A DNA stretch of 64,000 bases from Siphonodentalium dalli (taxonomy: Eukaryota > Mollusca > Scaphopoda > Gadilida > Siphonodentaliidae): NCBI GenBank assembly GCA_032622095.1, contig CP136069.1, forward strand, positions 39,406,194 to 39,470,193, given 5' to 3'. The first letter of the stretch is position 1. Each line of letters starts with the position of its first letter. Made by a program: the position numbers and the translations under genes. This document shows positions 38,056-47,747 of this stretch, in pieces. The notes below the pieces were generated by a model that worked only from the letters and a program-made list of their open reading frames with translations, ran no database searches and had not been told where the DNA came from.

Positions 38056-40262
38056 TAGCTCAACTTACTTTGTAAGTTTGAGCTATTGCCATGGTTTGGC
38101 GTCCGTCGTCCGTGTATGCGTGTGTCCGTCAACAATTTCCTTTGGCGCAGACTACAGGTCGTACCTTTGGTCTGAATTTTATGAAATTTGTCATGAATGT
38201 TGACATTGACATGTAGATGAGAACGAGTCATTTTGGGGTCATTCGGCCAAAAAACATGGCCGCTGGCAGCCATTTTGGATTTCAAAATTCAATCCATTGG
38301 CGCGGGCTACAGGTCGTACTGTTCGTTTGATCATCATGAAATTTGTCATGGATGTTAATATCGACATGTAGATGGGAACGAGTCATTTTGGGGTCGTTCG
38401 GCCGAAAAACATGGCCGCCAGCAGCCATCTTGGATTTTACTCTTTGCATGACTAAATCCTTTGGCGCGGGCTACAGGTCGTACCTTTGGTCTAATCTTTA
38501 TAGAGATATGTCATGATTGTTGACATTGACATGTAGATGAGAACGAGTCATTTTGGGGTCATTCGGCCGAAAAACATGGCCGCTGGCGATCATTTTGGAT
38601 TTCAAAATTCAATCCATTGGCGCGGGCTACAGGTCGTATTGTTCGTCTGATCATCATGAAATTTGTCATGGATGTTAATATTGACATGTAGATGGGAACG
38701 AGTCATTTTGGGGTCGTTCGGCCAAAAAACATGGCCGCCAGCAGCCATCTTGGATTTTACTCTTTTGCATGACTAAATCCTTTGGCGCGGGCTACAGGTC
38801 GTAGCTTTGATCGGAACTTCATGAAATTTGTCATGGATATTAAAAATGACATATAGATGGGAACGAGTCATTTTGGGGTCGTTTGGCCGAAAAACATGGC
38901 CGCCAGCAGCCATCTTGGATTTTACTCTTTGCATGACTAAATCCTTTGGCGCGGGCTACAGGTCGTAGCTTTGATTGGAACTTCATGAAACTTGTCATGG
39001 ATATTAAAAATGACATGTAGATGGGAACAAGTCATTTTGGGGTCGTTTAGCCGAAAAACATGGCCGCCAGCAGCCATCTTGGATTTTACTCTTTGCATGA
39101 CTAAATCCTTTGGCGCAGGCTACAGGACGTACCTTTGGTCTAATCTTTATGAAATTTGTCATGAATGTTGACATTGTCATGTAGATGGGAACGAGTCATT
39201 TTGGGGTCATTTGGCCAAAAAACATGGCCGCTGGTGGCCATCTTGGATTTTAAAATTCAATCCATTGGCGCGGGCTACAGGTCATACTGTTTGTCTGATC
39301 ATCATGAAATTTTTCATGGATGTTAATATTGATATGTAGATGGGAACGAGTCATTTTGGGGTCGTTCGGCCTTAAAACATGGCCGCCAGCAGCCATCATG
39401 TATTTTACTCTTTGCATGACTAAATCCTTTGACGCGGGCTACAGGTCGTAGCTTTGATCGGAACTTCATGAAATTTGTCATGGATATTAGAAATGACATG
39501 TAGATGGGAACGAGTCATTTTGGGGTCGTTTGGCCGAAAAACATGACCGCCAGCAGCCATCTTGGATTTTACTCTTTGCATGACTAAATCCTTTGGCACG
39601 GGCTACAGGTCGTACCTTTGGTCTAATCTTTATGAAATTTGTCATGAATATTGACATTGACATGTAGATGGGAGCGAGTCATTTTGGGGTCATTTGGCCA
39701 AAAAACATGGCCGCTGGCAGCCATCTTGGATTTAAAAATTCAATCCATTGGCGCGGGCTACAGGTCGTACTGTTCGTCTGATCATGAAATGTGTTATGGA
39801 TGTTAACAATGACATGTAGATGGGAACGAGTCCTTTTGGGGTCAATCGGCCTAAAAACATGGCCGCCAGCAGCCATCTTGGATTTTACTCTTTGCATGAC
39901 TAAATCCTTTGGCACAGGCTACAGGTCTTACCTTTGGTCAGATCATTATGAGATTTGTAAAGACTGTTGACATTGACATGTACATTGATGGGAATGAGTC
40001 ATTTTGAGGTAATTCGGAAAAAAACATGGCTGCCGGTGGCCATTTTAGAATTTACTCTTTGCATCACTAAATCCTTTGGCACACCATAATCACCTCATCC
40101 CTGATCCGATGATTATAAAACTTGTCATGAATGTTGATATGGACATGTACATCTCGTCTTAATTAGACATTTCAATTAGCACCTTTCCTATTCCTCCATT
40201 TACTGTCAACCATCAAATTATTCCCCTACCTAAGTTGAGCTACAGTGTCATTGACACTTTCA
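38056..40262 (+). mobile_element. Helentron-like non-autonomous element with twelve ~153/165-bp core repeats
   Basis: 2.2 kb. The left end AGCTCAACTTACTTTGTAAG has a short inverted match near the right end (CTAAGTTGAGCTA), and the right end carries the 7-bp-stem hairpin AGTGTCATTGACACT followed by TTCAT. The core repeat motif GAGTCATTTTGGGGTC occurs at 38226, 38379, 38547, 38700, 38866, 39030, 39194, 39347, 39514, 39677, 39826 and a variant at 39993, alternating between two subtypes. The flanking dispersed repeat is interrupted between T residues; an uninterrupted copy of the target exists at 40410-40440. Short terminal inverted repeats, a 3' hairpin, a T|T target and ~160-bp core repeats all match Helentron-derived (HINE, bivalve 'pearl'-type) elements. 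Confidence 0.75.
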
Positions 40263-40640
40263 TTGCGAGAGTTGTGGCCCTTTTTTTACTTAGAATCTTG
40301 TAATTTTCTGGTTTCCGGATGATAACTTCAGTTTGTGTGATCATATCAGAACCAAATTTGGTATGTGAGTTTATCAGCCCAATGTACAGGTCAAGTTCGA
40401 ATATGGGTATGCTCCGCCCCTTTTTTGCGAGAGTTGTGGCCCTTTTTCGACTTGTTTTACTTAGAAAATTTCTCACTTTTTCGGTTTCCGGATGATATCT
40501 CAAGTTTGGATCCTTTAATTGCAAATACCGTTTTTATGTGGATCAGTCATATCAAGATACAGGTCAAGTTCGAATTTGAGTTTGATCCGATGATTTTTCT
40601 CAGAGTTATGGGCTTTTCGAGTTAGAAAATTCAATTTTTC
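40263..40640 (+). repeat. Dispersed repeat, interrupted and uninterrupted copies
   Basis: GCGAGAGTTGTGGCCCTTTT and GGTTTCCGGATGATAACTTC continue the repeat begun at 37920. A second copy at 40380-40445 runs through CAGGTCAAGTTCGAATATGG and GCTCCGCCCCTTTTTTGCGA without the insertion, giving the empty-site sequence for the Helentron-like element. Confidence 0.75.
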
Positions 40641-40916
40641 TTGTAATTTTCTTCATTTTGTGCCAATTTGAGGTTATATTTTGACTTTAATAGTTTTTTA
40701 AAGATTTGGTTATTTGTATGCATGTCAGTAATGAGACAATGCACAATTGTCTTATCCATATAGTATACTTCTACAAAGCCTCCGCTCCAAATGAAGCCAC
40801 CGGTTCGGGGGACACTGGCCGAGCGGCCATTTATTTGTGGTAGAATCGAGCATTATACTATATCAAGTAGTTTGAGGCAAGGTCTTATTAAAATTCAGTT
40901 TTTCCTTCTTTTCTAG

Positions 40917-40969
40917 AGAGGACAGGAGCATCAAAAGAGAAAGTAACAGACATACAGAAGAGTTCAAAG
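40917..40969 (+). CDS. APOOL: MICOS subunit MIC26/MIC27, short linker exon
   Basis: A 53-bp exon with a good acceptor (TTTCCTTCTTTTCTAG) and a GTGAAT donor. Spliced to the exon ending at 32983 (one base carried over) it reads QRTGASKEKVTDIQKSSK and ends in phase 0, exactly what the next exon at 43171 requires. The linker between the membrane domain and the conserved C-terminus is variable in this family, so the assignment rests on splice signals, phase and composition, not on similarity. The predicted intron before it is 7.9 kb because of the satellite and the Helentron-like insertion. Confidence 0.6.
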
Positions 40970-41133
40970 GTGAATTGAGTAATACTGAATTGAATTTGTC
41001 TGTCTGTCCATCCATCCATCCTTGCATATATTTAGCCATGGGTATTCGATCTTAATTTAATTTGGTATGGAAGTTCCGTAGACTGTAGTTGTGATGAATG
41101 ACGACGGGAGACCCTCAGTCCTGTCACTATGTA

Positions 41134-41326
41134 GTGTAATGCCCTAAATAATTGACTCCTTAACCACAGAAGAATTATGGGTAATTTTTCAGGATTTAGT
41201 CAGAAATATGGCTTGTTGCCATTCATCGGAAAGAGAGCTTTCAACAAGCCATATTTCCGACTAAATCCTGAAAAATTACCTATTATTCTGATGTGGTTAA
41301 GGAGTCGATTATTTAGGGCATTACTG
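41134..41326. mobile_element. TA-flanked foldback MITE family A, copy 1
   Basis: 193 bp. The left arm GTAATGCCCTAAATAATTGA, continuing CTCCTTAACCACAG and TCAGGATTTAGTC, is mirrored in the right arm by GACTAAATCCTGA and GGAGTCGATTATTTAGGGCA. TA flanks both ends, as for Tc1/mariner-type targets. Located in the second MIC27 intron. Confidence 0.85.
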
Positions 41327-41539
41327 TAAGCTCATTAACCCTTTTTATTCTAAATTGGTACTTTCTATACATAAAAGTATATATTGGAATGCTCTATTAT
41401 TCACCTGAAAGTAGAAATAGACAGACGATAGATAATAAAAGTGCAGAATGAGTAAAATTTATTGGAGGAAAATATTCAGTTTATAAGTTTAGTCCTTTCA
41501 TGACGGGAGCTGCACTGGTGCAGCATTAAATATCATGTA

Positions 41540-41607
41540 CCAATGCATTCTCTTATATATGAGAGTCTCCCATAGGGAGCCTCGCATATATAAGAGAAAG
41601 CACTGGC
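41540..41607. repeat. Hairpin module, diverged copy
   Basis: CAATGCATTCTCTTATATAT and CTCGCATATATAAGAGAAAG pair around GAGTCTCCCATAGGGAGC. Related to 31051-31119 but with a changed loop. The surrounding MITE ends are not clear here. Confidence 0.75.
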
Positions 41608-41648
41608 CTACAAGGTTAAGGTAAATATTGTTAGGCCACTGTATTATT

Positions 41649-42990
41649 AGCTCAACTTTACAACATAAAGTTTGAGCTATTGCCATGGGTTGGCGTCCTT
41701 CATCCATGTGTGCATCCATCCGTGCCTCAACAATTTCCTTCGGCATGCCTTACAGGCTACATCCCTTATCCGATCTTCACCAAACTTTGTATGTAGCTTC
41801 AGGGTGACCTTTAGATGGGAGCTATAAAGAATTTCCGAATTTTAATGAAAAACATGGCCGCCAGCAGCCATCAAATGATCTTGGATTTCAAATTTGAATC
41901 CATCGGCACACCCTACAACCCATATTTATGCCCGGATCATCTTTTAATTTTGCAGGCATGATTGTGATCAGCTGTAGATGGGAACTATCGAATTTGAACG
42001 CTTTTCGATGAAAAACATGGCCACCAGCAACCATCTTGGACTTTACTCTTTGCATGACTAAATCCTTTGGCACACCCTACAGACCACATCCCTCATCCGA
42101 TTATCACCAAATTCACATGGATCTTCAGGGTAACCTCTAGATGGGAGCGTCCTATTTTGAACGAAATTTTTTGAAAAACTTGGCTGCCAACAGCCATTTT
42201 GGAATTTACTCTTTGTATGACTAAATCCTTCGGCACACCCTAGAGGCCACATCTCTCATCTGATGATCACAAAACTTCATATGTATCTTCGGGGTGAGCT
42301 CCAGATGGGTGCCTCATTATGACCGAAATTTGTTGAAAAATATGGCTGCCAGCAGCCATCTTGGAATTTACTCTTTGTATGACTAAATCCTTTGGCACAC
42401 CCTACAGACCACATCTCTTATCTTACCAAACTTCATATTTAGATGGGAGCCTCTTATTTTGGCCGAAATTTGTTAAAAAACATGGCCGCCAGTAGCCATC
42501 TTGGATTTCAAATTTCAAAACATCGGCACACCTCGCATTTATTGGAGAATTGGTTTGAAAATTTACAGGCATGTTTAGAATCACCCCTAGACGGGAGCTA
42601 TCAAATTTGAACAATTTTCTATTTTCAGCGGCCATCTTGGAATTTATTCTTTGTATGACTGAATCCTTTTGCACACGCTACAGATCACATCCATAATCCG
42701 ATCATCACCAAACTTCATAGGGACCTTCGGGGTGACCTATAGATGGGGAGGCTCCTATTTTTTAAAACATGGCCTCCAGCGTCCATCCTGGAATTTACTC
42801 TTTGTATTGTATGACTAAATCCTTTGGTGCACCCTACAGACCGCATCCCTCATCCGATCAACACCAAACTTCATATGGATTTTCGGGGTGACCTCTAGTT
42901 TACTGTCCTTCTTCTTCATCATTCTATTCATTGCTCAGCAAAAAATTAACTCCTTCCCATGTTGAGCTACAGAGTCATTGACACTTTCAT
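41649..42990 (+). mobile_element. Helentron-like non-autonomous element, second copy
   Basis: 1.34 kb. Same termini as 38056-40262 (AGCTCAACTTTACAAC at the left; GTTGAGCTACAGAGTCATTG then ACACTTTCAT at the right). Core repeats are of a related subfamily, with CACACCCTACAGACCACATC in place of GCGCGGGCTACAGGTCGTA and CCTCTAGATGGGAGC in place of the GAGTCATTTTGGGG block. Located wholly inside the intron between the exons at 40917 and 43171. Confidence 0.75.
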
Positions 42991-43170
42991 CTTTCATCTG
43001 CAAGAGGCTCTGCAAACAACAGGTACACCAAACTCAGACTTGCATGGATTGTTTACCAGGTGTCTATTTCACAATGTAATCGCAATAACTGTCATAAACA
43101 TTATTTGATTTTAACGGAATTTGGATATTGGCATCTACTAATGAACCTCTTGTCTTATTTTATCCACAAG

Positions 43171-43284
43171 GATGAAGTTATCAAAGTTGACAACCCGAAG
43201 GACATGTTGTCTAAGGAAACACCAAAAGGTGATCTTGGACAGTCAAACCCAGAAGATAAAGATTTATATACAACAAGGAGCTGA
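43171..43284 (+). CDS. APOOL: MICOS subunit MIC26/MIC27, terminal exon
   Basis: The exon follows the acceptor TCTTATTTTATCCACAAG and runs in phase 0 to TGA at 43282-43284. It encodes DEVIKVDNPKDMLSKETPK and ends in GQSNPEDKDLYTTRS. The end closely parallels the conserved C-terminal tail of vertebrate APOOL (GQSHPEDIDMYSTRS as I recall it), the strongest evidence for the gene's identity. Together the three exons give about 101 residues, ending at the tail that follows the second membrane helix. The 3' UTR probably continues to a polyadenylation signal near 44002 and contains a MITE. Confidence 0.82.
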   Translation, partial: DEVIKVDNPKDMLSKETPKGDLGQSNPEDKDLYTTRS

Positions 43285-43325
43285 TGGAAACTTTCCGCAG
43301 AAACTCACAAAGACATTACTGTATA

Positions 43326-43810
43326 CACCCATCAGTAAGCCCTGGGGGCCCGTGAATGTTTTTACACTAAAACATTGGACTGGGCTTACCTTCGAGGACT
43401 CCCACATGCAAAATCTCAGTTTGAATTCATAGTGCTAATCTAATGTCATATTTTATCGTGATGTATAGTATTCTATTCAATGAAAATAATTTGTTTGGTG
43501 TTTTATTATGTCAGATAAATATTTAAAATAAGACACGAAGATCATCTTATATATTGTAATACAGCATTTTGTGAAACACAATGGGGCAGGTAGTATTAAT
43601 GAGCTTGCAATGAAAATAAGCTGGAGTATTGCTATTTTTGTGCATGCATTTTTGTCAGCTTCACTCAGATTGAACCTGACATCAATGTATTCTCGCTTTC
43701 TAAGTTCTAAAAATGGGGGTGGGCTTATCTTTGAGGACCACCCAATTATTGTTTTTTGGAGCAAAAATATACACTGGGCTTATCCTCGGAGATGGGCTTA
43801 CTGACAGGTG
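43326..43810. mobile_element. TA-flanked MITE in the MIC27 3' UTR
   Basis: 485 bp. The left end CACCCATCAGTAAGCCC and right end GGGCTTACTGACAGGTG are inverted repeats matching at 15 of 17 positions, each next to TA. Internal GGGCTTACCTTCGAGGACTC at the left mirrors GGCTTATCTTTGAGGACCAC further right. Confidence 0.7.
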
Positions 43811-44001
43811 TACACAGTCTCTAAATCATGGATGCAGACAGCAATTTGATCGTTCTTTATGCATATGTTCTATCAGTGACAAGAATTCCATGATTTTTAA
43901 ACTGCTTTTTATATGGATGGTGACATCTGGACGCTGAGTTCCACCAGGGAAAGTGATGTGGACATGTTTGGATGGAAATACGACCGATGATTGTAATAAT
44001 C

Positions 44002-44007
44002 AATAAA
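44002..44007 (+). promoter_or_regulatory. Candidate polyadenylation signal for the MIC27 gene
   Basis: AATAAA within CAATAAATAAACAG, about 720 bp after the stop codon. No experimental support; earlier AT-rich variants exist around 43510-43560. Confidence 0.4.
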
Positions 44008-44263
44008 TAAACAGATATGTATTCCCTATCCTGTAAATGATATGTTAAACATTTGGATACTTGATGCTGTGTACTTACTTAGTTCCCATTCATTCATTCA
44101 TTTGTGGGGATGTTTGGTTAATAATAATAATCAGTCCATTTTGATAGCGCAGTATACAATGTACAGTGAGTTAGTTTAATAGTTTCAATGCACTTTACGT
44201 CAATTATTATCTCCGTCATAGGGCCGGCACTCCCATCCTGCAATGAGGAAGCAACACCAGCTA

Positions 44264-44477
44264 CAGTAATGCCCTAAATAATCGACTCATTAACCACAGC
44301 AGAATTATGGGTAACTTTTCAGGATTTAGTTGGAAGGATGGCCTGTTGCCATTCATCGGAAAGCTCTCAGTGAGAGCTTTGCGATGAATTACAACAAACC
44401 ATATTTCTGACTAAATCCTGAAAAAGTTACCTATAATTCTGCTGTGGTTAAGGAGTCGATTATTTAGGGCATTACTG
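44264..44477. mobile_element. Foldback MITE family A, copy 2
   Basis: Starts CAGTAATGCCCTAAATAATC after TA and ends GATTATTTAGGGCATTACTG. It contains AACCACAGCAGAATTATGGG and its inverse, with a central GAAAGCTCTCAGTGAGAGCTT palindrome. Confidence 0.85.
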
Positions 44478-44562
44478 TTCAACGATTTTGTGATCATTTC
44501 ACCCCAAAAACCAAATACTCTTTTAACACATGAGCAGTGAGAAGCAATAACAGTACGAGCTA

Positions 44563-45107
44563 CAGTAATGCTCTAATTAATCGACCCCTTAACCCTTTAC
44601 CCAACAGAACGGCCCTGTGCCAATGCATTCTCTTATATATGCGAGTCGACCATAGGTCGCCTCGCATATATAAGAGAATGCATTGGCTTAACACATTAAA
44701 AATTATAAAATTGTTAAAGAATGTAAGAAAAAATGGTAAAAAAAGATTTTTTTAGGCCAATGCATTCTCTTATATATGCGAGGCGACCTATGGTCGACTC
44801 GCATATATAAGAGAATGCATTGGCACAGGGCATAACTGTAACTATCACAATGTGGTCAAGGAGCCGGTTCCAATGATATCCATATTTGTATGGTTCTATT
44901 GAGACAGACCGAAGATATTTTAGGCTGTTGAAGCTTTATTTGGCCGGTTTTGGCCGGTTTGTTGGGTAAAGGGTTAACCACAGCAGAATTATGGGTAACT
45001 TTTCAGGATTTAGTCGGAAATATGGCTTGTTGCCATTCATCGGAAAGCTCTCGGGGTTACCCATAATTCTGCTGTGGTTAAGGGGTCGATTAATTACAGC
45101 ATTACTG
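44563..45107. mobile_element. Foldback MITE family A, copy 3, interrupted by a TTAA MITE
   Basis: The left end CAGTAATGCTCTAATTAATC and right end GATTAATTACAGCATTACTG are each next to TA. Removing 44592-44973 and one TTAA restores a continuous ~159-bp copy (GACCCCTTAACCACAG). This gives a clear order: MITE A first, TTAA MITE second. Confidence 0.9.
44592..44973 (+). mobile_element. TTAA MITE with CCCTTTACCCAACA ends (piggyBac-like)
   Basis: 382 bp. Perfect 14-bp inverted ends, CCCTTTACCCAACA and TGTTGGGTAAAGGG, are flanked by perfect TTAA duplications at 44588-44591 and 44974-44977. Inside are two hairpin modules (44618-44687 and 44756-44824) in opposite arrangement around an A/T-rich spacer that is also present in the element at 30918. 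TTAA duplication with CCC ends is the standard piggyBac-group signature; no transposase is encoded. Confidence 0.93.
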
Positions 45108-45482
45108 TACTTTGCTCAAGGGTTCCAACTTGGTGCGAGATTTGAACAGCATACAATCTGATAATAGCACATCGCTCAATTCAGCCAAGCCACTCTTGTG
45201 AAACTCGCAACAGACCACTGACGGACTGCGAACTCATCTCGATGTGTTGACAGCAAAGACAATTCAGAACCAAAACCACTGAACCATGGAGCTCCGCAGG
45301 CTGATAAGTTCAATAGCAGCTTGTTGAACTCATTATCTGAACATCCATACAAATGAATGGAAGGCCTATTTTTTTGGTACTGAAGATTGTATATGGATAT
45401 AGTTGTTATGTACATGTACCATGCTGTAAAAGTTTGAGAAGCATGCAGTCAACATACCCTTCCAGCTAACGCCCCTCTCAAA

Positions 45483-46267
45483 CAAGCCTGAATTTAGTGT
45501 ATCTGACATTTGAAGAATGAGATCCCCAAACCAAAGGGTGAATTTAATGATGCTATCCCGCATAGTGGGGCTGAAGGGGTCACTCTCACCAAAAAAAGTG
45601 CTGAAGGGTACACAGGGTTTGGAAAATGTGCTGAATGGTACACAGGGTTTATGATCGGCACTTACATCGTTTCTAAAACTGTATTTCTGAAAGTCTGATG
45701 CCCATTAGCAGTTTTTTTTCTGTTCATTTTAATGTTCATTGGAACGCAAACAATCATTCTCTAACAGAAATCATGGCAGATACGAATACTAAACGTCATT
45801 TAAAACGAGATTTCAAAAACTGTATACCCTTCAGCACATTTTAAAATCCTGTGTACCCTTCAGCACTTTTTTTGGTGAGAGTGACCCCTTCAGCCATAGT
45901 GGGCTAACGTCACCAAATTCACCCTCTGGGGATCTCATTCTGCTTAGGCCTCAACTGCTATGGGATACCTACTGATCAGTTTAAATTCCTGTGTTGAATT
46001 TGGTGATTAACACCTATTAGTCTCCTCGATTATGCAATTTATCTTCTGCAAATTAGGGGATATAGAAACTGAACAGAAGGGAAAAGTAACTAAAAACAAT
46101 GTTAATTTGAGACTGTAGATTCTTCCCAGAAGATGAGGCCTAAGCAGACTGAGGTCCCCCCAGCGGCTGAATTTGATGATGCTAGCCCGCTTTGTGGGAT
46201 AGCGTCACTAAATTCACCCTCTGGGGACCTCATTCTGCAAATGTCAGACAAACTAAATGCAGACTTG
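45483..46267. mobile_element. hAT-like MITE family C, copy 1, with a nested insertion
   Basis: Ends CAAGCCTGAATTTAGTGTAT and CAAACTAAATGCAGACTTG are imperfect inverted repeats. The flanks are the 8-bp duplication CTCTCAAA at 45475-45482 and 46268-46275. Subterminal GAATGAGATCCCC and GGGGACCTCATTC form a second inverted pair. Interrupted at 45570-45895. Confidence 0.85.
45570..45895. mobile_element. Nested hAT-like MITE (CTGAAGGGGTCACTCTCACC ends)
   Basis: 326 bp. The left end GCTGAAGGGGTCACTCTCAC and right end GTGAGAGTGACCCCTTCAGC are inverted repeats, extended by GTGCTGAAGGGTACACAGG and its inverse. The 8-bp flank ATAGTGGG is present at 45562-45569 and 45896-45903, a target duplication of hAT length created inside MITE C. 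Confidence 0.88.
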
Positions 46268-46461
46268 CTCTCAAAACATGGGACAGCAAGCCCTGCACCA
46301 TCGGGGAGACCTATGTTAGTACCTACAAAATGGTTGTGCCAGAGACATGTTTGCTTTTCTGACCAGTATTGGGATTTGCCAGGAAGGCTGACATAGTGGA
46401 CACCTCATTATTAGAATAAATTTTCTTCACATAATTAGCCAATGCTCATTGCTTTTCATTT

Positions 46462-47233
46462 TCAACTCTCCCTCAGAGGTCTTAATTTATTTCGCAGGTG
46501 CAGTAAGTCTTCTGCCGGTTTGTATCCAAGAAGTTTGTATGTGTTAACGCAAGCTTTGTCGATGATTTTCACTCTTTCCCATGAGATCTTTTCGCGCCAC
46601 ATGTATGCAGTGCGGGATGAATTAGCCCGAATGGTCCCATAAGCTCCATTGTTTCTTCTGTGCGAGATTGTGCTATTAAGAAGCCAACTCTCAGTTATTT
46701 TTGGTAAAGTTAGTGTGAGGAATGTATAGATTGTCTTGGCCATGACTATGGGATTATCCGCCATATCTTCGTATAACACAGGAAAGAACACCCCCTTGTA
46801 TTTCAGTTCCATTGCTTGGCGGGTTAATACATCTTTCTCCATTGAATTGCATAAGGATGTGATGTCATTAATGACGTTGCTTGCTTTCACCAGATCTGAC
46901 TCTATTCTGGAATGAATAACCCCTCTTGGGTCTCTCATCAAATGAATTATCCGTAGATCAGTGTATTTTTTAATCAGTGGTTCGATCTCCGCCACACTAA
47001 TTCGAATGGTTTTAACAGCCTTGACTTTTGATTTCCGACATGTGCTTTGCATTAGTTTTAAACAAACATTGGCGGGCAGGTACCTATTGCAACGTCGAAC
47101 CACTTTCAAAGCATTCGTGTGGTCATGGAACTGGCTTTTTACAATTGTGACATCACAATCCGTGAAATTACAACCGAAAATACAATTCAAAAACCGCAGG
47201 GATTCTTCTGTCTTTGTTTCTTTACCAGTATAC
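46462..47233 (-). CDS. Carbohydrate sulfotransferase (CHST1/3-type), C-terminal exon
   Basis: Golgi type II membrane enzyme family that transfers sulfate from PAPS to sugar hydroxyls of glycans. The exon begins after the acceptor TTTATATTTCAG (AG at 47235-47234) and ends at a TGA at 46464-46462, giving about 257 residues. Visible are CDVTIVKSQF, the 3'-phosphate-binding segment RIIHLMRDPRGVIHSRIES, LYEDMADNP, and the C-terminal WREKISWERVKIIDKAC with YKLLGYKP, all in the family order. The 5'-phosphosulfate P-loop (RSGS-type) and the signal anchor must be in an upstream exon not found here. The first 17 codons of the longer open frame (GTG at 47286) are intron and MITE sequence. The frame is intact, so the gene is probably functional. 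It runs convergent to the MIC27 gene. Confidence 0.88.
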
Positions 47234-47260
47234 CTGAAATATAAACTCATTTGAAATGTA

Positions 47261-47367
47261 CAGTAATGCCCAAAGTAATTGACCACTTAACCACAGCAGA
47301 ATTATGGGTAATTATTCAGGATTTAGTCTGAAATATGGCTTGTGGTCAATTACTTTGGGCACTACTG
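47261..47367. mobile_element. Foldback MITE family A, copy 4, next to a splice acceptor
   Basis: 107 bp with TA on both sides: CAGTAATGCCCAAAGTAATT at the left, AATTACTTTGGGCACTACTG at the right. Its edge lies 27 bp upstream of the sulfotransferase exon's AG, so it occupies the usual branch-point zone of that intron. Confidence 0.88.
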
Positions 47368-47375
47368 TATCACCC

Positions 47376-47747
47376 AGCCTAAAAATAGTGTGTCTGTCAT
47401 TTGCAGAATGAGGTCCCCAGAGGGTGAATTTAGTGATGCTATTTCGCGCAGCAGGCTAGCTTCACCAAATTCACCCTCTGAAAACCTCATTCTGCTTTGG
47501 CCTCAACTGCTATAGGAGACCTAGGATCAGATTGAAGTTTGTTATATTTAACCATTAGTCACCTCGATTATGCATTTTATTTTTCTGCAATTTAGGGGAT
47601 ATAGAAACTTCTCAGAAGATTAGGCTTAAGCAGAATGGGATCCACAGATGTGAATTTGGTGATGCCAACTCGCTGTGCAGGCTAGCATCACTAAATTCAC
47701 CTCTGGGGACCTCATTCTGCAAATGTCAGACACATTAAATTCAGGCT
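47376..47747. mobile_element. hAT-like MITE family C, copy 2
   Basis: 372 bp. It has the AGCCT/AGGCT ends, the GAATGAGGTCCCCAGAGGG subterminal block and its inverse, and the central TTAGGGGATATAGAAAC shared with copy 1. Flanks TATCACCC (47368-47375) and TATCACCA (47748-47755) match in 7 of 8 positions. It sits directly against MITE A copy 4. Confidence 0.82.

Noticed and set aside
44618-44824. microRNA gene in the hairpin modules
   Set aside because: The hairpins are near-perfect, very AT-rich and repeated within MITEs. Without small-RNA evidence they are better described as transposon palindromes.
46462-47286. Sulfotransferase translated from the start of the open frame at 47286
   Set aside because: The first codon is GTG and the first 17 codons come from intron and MITE sequence. 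A TTTATATTTCAG acceptor at 47234 marks the exon start.
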